Of a DNA stretch of 64,000 nucleotides, positions 58,574-64,000 are shown piece by piece. Each line of letters begins with the position of its first letter. Position 1 is the stretch's first letter. The position numbers and the translations under genes are program-made. The DNA is from CAVSJO01 sp963728445 (lineage in GTDB: Bacteria > Gemmatimonadota > Gemmatimonadetes > Longimicrobiales > RSA9): assembly GCA_963728445.1 (NCBI GenBank), contig CAVSJO010000001.1, positions 372,001 to 436,000 of the forward strand, in the 5' to 3' direction. The notes beneath the pieces were generated by a model. That model saw only the letters and a list, made by a program, of their open reading frames with translations, was not told where the DNA came from and searched no databases.

Positions 58574-60787
58574 ATGCGGAGGATCCCGGATTCCGACAGG
58601 CTTCGTCGCGTGCGCGACGCCGTCGCCCGCAGGGCCGAGGTGCTCCTCGCCCTCGCCGCGGACCTCGTCGCCATTCCGACCGAGAACCCGCCGGGCAACG
58701 CCTACCCGCGGTGCGTGGAGCTGCTGGAGGCGCGCCTAGCCGACTTCGGGCTGCCCGTCGAGCGCGTCGAGCTGGCACCGGACCGCGTCGCCCTCCTGAG
58801 CTCAGTCGGCGCCGGGTCCGGGGACGCGCCGACGCTCTACCTCCACGGGCACTACGACGTCGTGCCCGCCAGCGCGCCGGGGCAGTTCGAGCCCCGCGTC
58901 GAGGGCGGCAGGCTGTGGGGGCGAGGCAGCGCGGACATGAAGGGCGGGGTCGCGGCCATGGCCGTGGCCGCTGCCGTGCTGGCGGAGCTCGTGGGATCGG
59001 GTGAGGCGGGCGCAACGGCGCGGTCCGGTCTCCCCGGCCGCGTGACGCTGGTCCTCGTGCCGGACGAGGAGAGCGGCGGCGCGCGAGGCACGCGTCGGCT
59101 CGTCGAGCTCGGCCGTATCCGGGGCGACGCAGCCCTCGGCGCGATCCTCGCCGAGCCGACGTCCGGCCGGATCTGGAACGCCGCCCGCGGGGCCATCACG
59201 CTGCGGGTGTCCATGTCCGGCAGGCCGGCGCATGTCGGGCTGCACTACGAGGGCGAGAACGCGTTCGAGGCGGCGCTGCCGATCCTGGACGCGCTGCGGC
59301 GGCTGAAGGCGGAGGTGGAGGGGCGCCGCACGGCGTACGCGGTGGACGCGGAGGTCGGCCGGTCGTCGATCCTCATGCTCGGCGGGGAGGTCCGGGGCGC
59401 GCACCAGTTCAACGTCGTGCCGGACCGCTTCTCGTTCACCGTCGAGCGCCGGTTCAACCCGGAAGAGGAAGCGGCCGCGGAGCGCGAGCGGCTGCGTGCG
59501 GTCATCCGGGACGCCACGCCGGACGGCGCACGGGTCGAGATCGAGACGATCCAGGAGGGCGCGTCCTCCGCGGCGGGGGAGGGGAGCGCCCTCGTCGGCG
59601 TGCTGCGCGCGGTAACGGAGGCCGTGTCGGGCGAGGCGCCGGAGTGCCGGCTCTGTCCGGGGCTGCTGGAGACGCGCTACTACGCGGACGCGGGCGTGCC
59701 GGCGGTCGCGTACGGGCCCGGCCAGCTGGAGGTGGCCCACGGCCCGGAGGAGAGCGTGTCGGTGGCGCGGCTCGTGGAGTGCGCAGAGATCTACGCGGCG
59801 ACGGCGCTGGCGCTGCTGACGGGCCCGGGAGCGGTCGTGACGGCGGCGCCCTCGCCGGAACCGAGTGCCTTGCCTGAAACGAACCGCACGACCACCACGT
59901 CCCGGCGCGTCCGCGCGCCCCGGGAGTCCGTGTACCGCGCCTTCGTCGACCCCGACTTGCGGGCGGCGTGGCTCGCGCCCGGCGACATGACGGCCCGCGT
60001 CCACGCATTCGACGCCCGGGTCGGCGGCGGCTACACGATGTCGCTGCTCTACCCCGAGGACGGCCCCGGCGGCGTCGGCAAGAGCGGCGACAGGGAGGAT
60101 CGCTTCAGCGCCCGCTTCGCCGCGCTCGACCCGCCCCGGCGCATCGTGGAGGTCGTCACGTTCGACGCGCCGGACCCCGCGTTCGCCGGCGAGATGACGA
60201 TGATCGTCGAACTCGAGGAAGGCGACGTCGCCACTGACGTCACGCTGCGATTCGACGGCATCCCGCCGGGCATCCGCCTCGAGGACAACGAGGAGGGCAG
60301 CCGACTGTCGCTGGAGAAGCTGGCGGCGCTGCTGGAGCCCGACGCCGCGTTCCTGGCTCGGGCGCTGGCCCAGGCGCGCAAGTCGTATGACGAGGGAGGG
60401 CTGCCCATCGGCGCCGTCATGGTGGAAGACGGCCGCGTCGTCGCCGAGGGCCACAACCGGCGGGTGCAGGACGGGGACCCCGTGGCTCACGGCGAGATGA
60501 GTTGCATCCGGAACGCGGGCCGCCGCGCGTCGTACCCAGGTGTGACGCTGTACACGACGCTGAGCCCGTGCATGATGTGCGCGGGCACGGTCGTGCAGTT
60601 CGGCATCCCCCGGGTCGTGGTCGGAGAGGACGCGAACTTCGCCGGGAACGTCGCTTTCCTGCGGGAGCGCGGCGTCGAGGTCCGGGTGCTGGACGACCCG
60701 GGCTGCCGGGAGCTGATGGGCCGATTCATCGCGGAGAGGCCGGAGCTGTGGAACGAGGACATCGCAGGGGAGGACGACACGACATGA
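58574..60787 (+). CDS. Three-domain fusion: M20 peptidase - AHSA1/SRPBCC - cytosine deaminase
   Basis: One uninterrupted 737-residue frame with three enzyme-like domains. Residues 1-425 are an M20 metallopeptidase (ArgE/DapE/CPG2 group): LHGHYDVVP (His93, Asp95), GRGSADMKGG (Asp121), VPDEESGG (Glu165-Glu166), ILAEPTSG and a late VAHGPEES. Residues about 437-588 are an AHSA1-type START-like domain: RRVRAPRESVYRAFVDPDL, RIVEVVTFD, MTMIVELEEGDVATDVTLRF. Residues about 590-737 resemble yeast-type cytosine deaminase: His639-Gly-Glu641, TLYTTLSPCMMC (Cys666, Cys669), GIPRVVVGEDANF and a tail FIAERPELWNEDI. All catalytic residues are present. ATG 58574 starts the M20 domain. Confidence 0.85.
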   Translation: MRRIPDSDRLRRVRDAVARRAEVLLALAADLVAIPTENPPGNAYPRCVELLEARLADFGLPVERVELAPDRVALLSSVGAGSGDAPTLYLHGHYDVVPASAPGQFEPRVEGGRLWGRGSADMKGGVAAMAVAAAVLAELVGSGEAGATARSGLPGRVTLVLVPDEESGGARGTRRLVELGRIRGDAALGAILAEPTSGRIWNAARGAITLRVSMSGRPAHVGLHYEGENAFEAALPILDALRRLKAEVEGRRTAYAVDAEVGRSSILMLGGEVRGAHQFNVVPDRFSFTVERRFNPEEEAAAERERLRAVIRDATPDGARVEIETIQEGASSAAGEGSALVGVLRAVTEAVSGEAPECRLCPGLLETRYYADAGVPAVAYGPGQLEVAHGPEESVSVARLVECAEIYAATALALLTGPGAVVTAAPSPEPSALPETNRTTTTSRRVRAPRESVYRAFVDPDLRAAWLAPGDMTARVHAFDARVGGGYTMSLLYPEDGPGGVGKSGDREDRFSARFAALDPPRRIVEVVTFDAPDPAFAGEMTMIVELEEGDVATDVTLRFDGIPPGIRLEDNEEGSRLSLEKLAALLEPDAAFLARALAQARKSYDEGGLPIGAVMVEDGRVVAEGHNRRVQDGDPVAHGEMSCIRNAGRRASYPGVTLYTTLSPCMMCAGTVVQFGIPRVVVGEDANFAGNVAFLRERGVEVRVLDDPGCRELMGRFIAERPELWNEDIAGEDDTT

Positions 60788-60800
60788 TGGAGCAGACGGC

Positions 60801-61229
60801 ATGAAGCCGCGCATCACGCTGGTCACGCTGGGCGTGGACGACCTGGAGCGCGCGGTGCGCTTCTACCGGGACGGGCTGGGCCTGGCGACGGACGGGATCG
60901 TGGGCACGGAGTTCGAGGACGGCGCCGTCGCCTTCTTCGAGTTGGAGGGCGGGCTGAAGCTGGCGCTCTGGCCCCGCGCCAGTCTGGCTCGGGACGCGGG
61001 GCTGCCACTGTCGGCGCCGAGCTCGACGGACGTGTCCCTCGCGCACAACGTGTCGAGCGCCGCAGACGTCGACGCGGTGGTCGCCGAGGCCGAGCGCGCG
61101 GGCGCCCGCGTCGTGAAGCCGGGGCAGGACACGGCCTGGGGCGGCTACGCCGGCGGCTTCCTCGACCCCGACGGGCACCTGTGGGAGGTGGCGTGGAACC
61201 CCGCGTGGGAGGAGGAGGCCGGCGGCTGA
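60801..61229 (+). CDS. VOC-superfamily (glyoxalase-like) protein
   Basis: A 142-residue protein with two beta-alpha-beta-beta-beta modules. It starts ITLVTLGVDDLERAVRFYRDGLGL, core GVDDLERAVRFYRDGLGL, and ends FLDPDGHLWEVAWNP, the usual VOC closing motif with its metal Glu. The first metal His of glyoxalase I is replaced (TLGVDD), so it may be non-catalytic or a binding protein. ATG 60801 starts 13 bases after the fusion gene's stop. A six-codon frame (ATG 60784) lies between them. Confidence 0.87.
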   Translation: MKPRITLVTLGVDDLERAVRFYRDGLGLATDGIVGTEFEDGAVAFFELEGGLKLALWPRASLARDAGLPLSAPSSTDVSLAHNVSSAADVDAVVAEAERAGARVVKPGQDTAWGGYAGGFLDPDGHLWEVAWNPAWEEEAGG

Positions 61230-61254
61230 CCGGCGCCGTGCCCACCGGCGGCGG

Positions 61255-61845
61255 CTACCGCGAGCCCTGGCCCGCCAGCGCCCGAAGCCGCGCCGCCCGG
61301 GCCGCGTCCACCTTCTCGTGGATGCTGATGATGCGGGCCAGCTTCCAGTTGCCGTCGACGCGCTTCCACGTGTGGATGAAGCGGGCGATGAGGCTGGTGG
61401 ACGCGCCCTTCTCGACGAAGTGGTGGATGCCCATCTGCACCGCGCCGACGCCCTCGAGCGGGTAGACCTCGAGGCTGCCCTTCAGCAGCACGCGCCGGAC
61501 GCCGTTGCCCGCCGGGCAGTTGCCGGCCAGGCTCCGGAAGCTCTCTCGCACGGCGTCGCCCACGGAGAGGCCGCCGCGATCGTCGTAGAACTCCACGTCC
61601 CGGGTGACCAGCGTGTCGGCGGCCTCGGCGTCGCACGACACGAAGCCGTAGTCGAAGAGGAGGCTGTCCATGCGGGCGAGCTGGTCGAACATCTCGCCGC
61701 TGCGCAGCGGCGCCGGGCCAGCGGAGTCGCGGACGAGCTGGGCTGCGGCGGGGCGGGGGCCCGCGAGGGCGGCGACAAGTGCGGCGACGAGGGCGATCGC
61801 GGCGGCGAGCGCGTTGATCCGGCGGGGCGAAACGGAATCGGTCAT
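61255..61845 (-). CDS. Exported NTF2/SnoaL-like (DUF4440-type) protein
   Basis: A 196-residue exported protein. The signal peptide has its hydrophobic core at about 11-30, ending PRPAAAQ. An NTF2-like fold follows: MFDQLARMDSLLFDYGFVSC, DTLVTRDVEFYDDRGG and FIHTWKRVDGNWKLARIISIHEK, split here into core parts (TWKRVDGNWKLARIISIH). The fold binds small ligands or acts as a steroid-isomerase-like enzyme; the role is unknown. ATG 61845 was chosen for the signal peptide over an in-frame start 25 codons upstream. It is the only minus-strand gene in this part of the window. Confidence 0.82.
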   Translation of the reverse strand: MTDSVSPRRINALAAAIALVAALVAALAGPRPAAAQLVRDSAGPAPLRSGEMFDQLARMDSLLFDYGFVSCDAEAADTLVTRDVEFYDDRGGLSVGDAVRESFRSLAGNCPAGNGVRRVLLKGSLEVYPLEGVGAVQMGIHHFVEKGASTSLIARFIHTWKRVDGNWKLARIISIHEKVDAARAARLRALAGQGSR

Positions 61846-61938
61846 GGGCCGTGCGGTTCCTCGTGAAGGTGGCGTCGTTCGGTCCGGGGCCCCTACGTGG
61901 AGGGGCGGGTCGGGTTTCACTTGAGGTGGGGGAATCGC

Positions 61939-62175
61939 ATGGCCGACAGCGAATGGGCGCTGCTGAAGGAGTACGCGTCGCAGCTCGACGCGGACCTGGA
62001 CCTCGCGACGCTGGAGGCGGAGGAGATCCCGGTGATGGTGAAGGGCCCGGAGGTCGGAATCTTCGGGCCGGGCTTCGCGGGCGCGACCTCGCGAGGAGTC
62101 GAAGTCTACGTCCCGCGGGACGCGCTGGAGGCGGCGCGGGAGCTGATCGGCGAGGATTCGTCGGAAAGCGGATGA
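61939..62175 (+). CDS. DUF2007-type putative signal-transducing protein
   Basis: A 78-residue protein: EWALLKEYASQLDADLDLAT, LEAEEIPVMVKGP, GVEVYVPRDALEAARELI. The pattern of two ferredoxin-like helices with VYVP followed by the D-A-L-E-A-A-R-E-L helix matches the GlnB-like DUF2007 family, found in many bacteria and of unknown role. ATG 61939 follows GGTGGGGGAA. The stop overlaps the ATG of the next gene (ATGA). Confidence 0.82.
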   Translation: MADSEWALLKEYASQLDADLDLATLEAEEIPVMVKGPEVGIFGPGFAGATSRGVEVYVPRDALEAARELIGEDSSESG

Positions 62176-63044
62176 CGGCCTCGCCGCCGGACCCCGTTGA
62201 CGCGATCCTCGCCGCCCACGGCATCCGCGGGCCGTGGGAGCCGCTGCCCGCGACGGGCGTCGCCAACCGTATCTACGCGACGCGGGACGTCGTGCTGCGC
62301 GTGGCGACGGATCATCCGGACGCCGTGCCCGACGCGCGCACGGAATCCGTCGCGGCCCCCGTCGCCCGCGCTGCCGGGCTGCCGGTCCCGGAGCTCCTGG
62401 CCTTCGACGATTCCCGCGCGCTCGTGGACCGGCCGTACTCCCTCTGGGAGCGCGTGCACGGGGAGACCCTCGGGCTCGTGGAGGCGCGCCCGGGCGCGCT
62501 GCCGCGTGTGTGGCGGGAGGCCGGCCGCGAGCTCGCGCGGCTCCACGAGCGGGTCGAGGCGTGTCCGGACCCGAACGGCTGGCTGGACACCCCCGCGCGG
62601 GACCTCGACGTCGCGGCCCGTGTGCCGCTGCTCGTCGAACGGGCGCTGCTCCCGCCCCGGGACGCGAGCGCGCTACTCGCGCGCCTGGAGCGCCTCAGGC
62701 CCTTCGCGGCCGGCTCCACGCCTCGCCGCTTCCTCCACTACGACCTCCACGCCATGAACCTGATGTGCCGCGGCGACGGCGCGCTGCTGGCCGTGCTCGA
62801 CTGGGGCGACGCCGGCTGGGGCGATCCGGCGCTGGAGCTGGCGTCCGTCCCGCCTCCCGCCGTGCCCTTCGTCCTCGAGGGCTACCAGCAGGAACGGCCG
62901 GCTGGCATCGACCGCGGCGCGGAGCGCCGCATCGCGTGGGACCTCATCGCCGCCTTCGTCGACGACGCCCTCGAAGGCAAGGCCCGCCCGTCCTTCGCCG
63001 CCCTCCAGCGCGCCCTGGACGCCGTCCTCCACCCGCAGTCCTGA
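62172..63044 (+). CDS. Aminoglycoside-phosphotransferase-fold kinase
   Basis: A 290-residue kinase-like protein of the APH/choline kinase superfamily. Seen: an ATP-lid region (VANRIYATRDVVLRVATDHP), GREL..LH at about 120, the catalytic loop FLHYDLHAMNLM (Asp) and the metal loop VLDWGDAGWGDPALELA (Asp). The substrate could be a small alcohol or amino sugar; antibiotic resistance should not be assumed. ATG 62172 overlaps the preceding stop. Confidence 0.87.
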   Translation: MTASPPDPVDAILAAHGIRGPWEPLPATGVANRIYATRDVVLRVATDHPDAVPDARTESVAAPVARAAGLPVPELLAFDDSRALVDRPYSLWERVHGETLGLVEARPGALPRVWREAGRELARLHERVEACPDPNGWLDTPARDLDVAARVPLLVERALLPPRDASALLARLERLRPFAAGSTPRRFLHYDLHAMNLMCRGDGALLAVLDWGDAGWGDPALELASVPPPAVPFVLEGYQQERPAGIDRGAERRIAWDLIAAFVDDALEGKARPSFAALQRALDAVLHPQS

Positions 63045-63078
63045 CCCGCGGCCCGAATCTTGACCATCCTCTCCCCCC

Positions 63079-63813
63079 GTGATCGACGGACGTGTACTCA
63101 TCCTCGCCGCCCTGCCGGAAGAAGGCCGTCCCCTGCGCCAGACCGTGGAGCGCTGGCGGGACGTCTTCGTGGCGACCACGGGCGACGGATCCCGGCCGGC
63201 CGGCTACACCAGTCGGGACATGGTGGCGCTGCTCCGGCCGCAGCTCGTCGTCATCGCCGGTTACTCGGCTGCCCTCACCCGCCATCCTCGCGCAGGCGAC
63301 GTCTGCCTGGTCCATGAGCTCCGCGACGAAGCCGGGCGCGTGCGCAGGCCGGACCCCTCGGTGCTCGAGCGGGTGCGGCGGATCGGGCTGGACGAGGCGG
63401 TCCTCGTGAGTGCACGTTCGCTTCCGTGCTCGGCCGCGGAACGCGCGCGATTGTGCGAGGGGTGCAGCATCGATCAGGACGCCCCGGCGCTCGTCGATCT
63501 CGAGTCGTTCACGTGCGCGGGAGTGGCGGAGTCGGCGGGTGTGCCGTGGATCGCCGTGCGCACGGTCACCGGGTCGGCCGCCCGCGGGGTGCCGCGGTGG
63601 CTCGACGACGTCCGGGACGGCAACGGCTCCGTCTCCCGCGGATCCCTGGCCCTCACGGCGCTGCTGCGGCCCTACCGCATCCCGACGCTCCTCCGTCTTG
63701 CCTACAGGGCCGGGGCGGGTGGCCGGGCGCTGGCGCGCACCGTTCCTCCTCTGCTCGAGGCGGCTTTCAGCGCCCCCACCGTCACCGCGGCCGGCAACGG
63801 CCGCGCCCACTGA
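63079..63813 (+). CDS. Nucleoside phosphorylase-like protein (MTA/SAH nucleosidase or HpnG-like)
   Basis: A 244-residue protein of the PNP/UDP phosphorylase fold. ILAALPEEGRPLRQTVERW begins it, VVIAGYSAAL is the glycine loop, and VDLESFTCAGVAESAGVPWI with AVRTVTG is the substrate-binding Glu motif (usually DMEsyA). Hopanoid-associated phosphorylases have a similar layout, but no hopanoid genes are in view. GTG 63079 is assigned by homology; no clear ribosome site precedes it. Confidence 0.78.
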   Translation: MIDGRVLILAALPEEGRPLRQTVERWRDVFVATTGDGSRPAGYTSRDMVALLRPQLVVIAGYSAALTRHPRAGDVCLVHELRDEAGRVRRPDPSVLERVRRIGLDEAVLVSARSLPCSAAERARLCEGCSIDQDAPALVDLESFTCAGVAESAGVPWIAVRTVTGSAARGVPRWLDDVRDGNGSVSRGSLALTALLRPYRIPTLLRLAYRAGAGGRALARTVPPLLEAAFSAPTVTAAGNGRAH

Positions 63814-64000
63814 CCGCTCGGCGGCGCCGTGTTCTCCGCGCTGCCCTCTGCCATTGGCACGGTTGGGGGCGCGAACCACCGCCTTGGAGGAGGGGCTGCT
63901 CCCCGCCATCTTTGGGGACGTGCATCTCGACAGGATCCGCGGTGTGCCGTCCTGAATCGGGAACGGCCGTCGCCCCGACGTGCTCCGGCGGCTGCTCGCG
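63814..64000. other. Right-edge intergenic sequence
   Basis: No gene could be supported in the last 187 bases. Short frames here are shadows or continue beyond the edge. A TTGGCAC sequence at 63854-63860 lacks the spacing needed for a sigma-54 promoter. Confidence 0.5.

Noticed and set aside
60784..60804. Six-codon frame MMEQTA between the fusion gene and the VOC gene
   Set aside because: Too short to support; probably chance around the overlapping ATGs.
62172..63044. Aminoglycoside resistance gene
   Set aside because: Only the shared kinase fold is visible; no resistance context or specific signature is present.
63079..63813. Part of a hopanoid cluster
   Set aside because: The phosphorylase resembles HpnG-like proteins but no squalene or hopene genes are nearby, and the 57093 remnant is too degraded to count.
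63854..63870. Sigma-54 promoter-like TTGGCACGGTTGGGGGC
   Set aside because: The -24 GG and a -12 GC are one base too far apart and TTGC is missing, even though an NtrC-type regulator is encoded in the window.

Overview
The window is about 64 kb of very GC-rich DNA with dense genes, many overlapping by four bases (ATGA, GTGA or TTGA). Gene content points to a diderm bacterium: an Omp85-type barrel ending in Phe, several lipoproteins, exported N-acetylmuramoyl-L-alanine amidases and peptidoglycan recycling genes. Together with an adenosylcobalamin-dependent ribonucleotide reductase, an exported DPP-IV-like peptidase and frequent GTG/TTG starts this resembles Gemmatimonadota, but that placement is inference. 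No rRNA, CRISPR array, intact transposon or prophage is visible. There is one tRNA (Thr, anticodon TGT).

Layout. 1-4.7 kb: DedA membrane protein, coaE, PHP and DHH phosphoesterases, an archaeal-type ornithine cyclodeaminase and an unknown gene. 4.7-8.5 kb: a Fur-family regulator behind a Fur-box-like palindrome, then a terminator and speB-speA (arginine to agmatine to putrescine), followed by an array of ten hairpins. 8.5-19.1 kb: membrane protein, phosphatase-superfamily protein divergent from and overlapping ccdA, a response regulator, an ABC exporter, a glycine-zipper lipoprotein, and a minus-strand set (M20 amidohydrolase, gamma-glutamyltransferase, CPBP protease). 19.1-28.3 kb: murQ, anmK, a glycosyltransferase-like membrane protein, an amidase lipoprotein and a protease/beta-propeller/outer-membrane-barrel fusion. 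28.3-30 kb: a repeat-rich island with a decayed IS3 transposase, a small gene, and the regulated promoter of nrdJ. 30-40.5 kb: nrdJ, an OPT transporter, a DPP-IV-like peptidase, small unknown genes and RNase D. 40.6-55.7 kb: a long plus-strand run (beta-lactamase-like hydrolase, pyk, PhnP-like hydrolase, pgi, a two-component pair, smpB, amidase, pyrD, pyrF, MscS channel, cysS). 55.8-64 kb: tRNA-Thr, a RES/Xre-type toxin-antitoxin pair, a globin, DinB-like protein, a striking M20-AHSA1-cytosine deaminase fusion, and assorted small enzymes.

How the genes work together. Polyamine and arginine metabolism cluster at 3-8 kb. Cell-wall recycling (murQ, anmK) lies beside one amidase; a second amidase is coupled to smpB and the pyrimidine genes pyrD-pyrF. 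nrdJ appears to be controlled by a pair of NrdR boxes laid over a good sigma-70-type promoter, with DnaA-box-like sites just upstream. Three housekeeping genes (DHH phosphoesterase, rnd, pyrD) each carry one frame disruption; sequencing error, slippage and real decay cannot be separated here.

The most unusual items are the three-domain fusion at 58.6-60.8 kb, the protease-propeller-barrel protein at 25.1-28.3 kb, the hairpin array after speA, and hexamer (GGCTNR) microsatellites that supply the stop codons of three genes.
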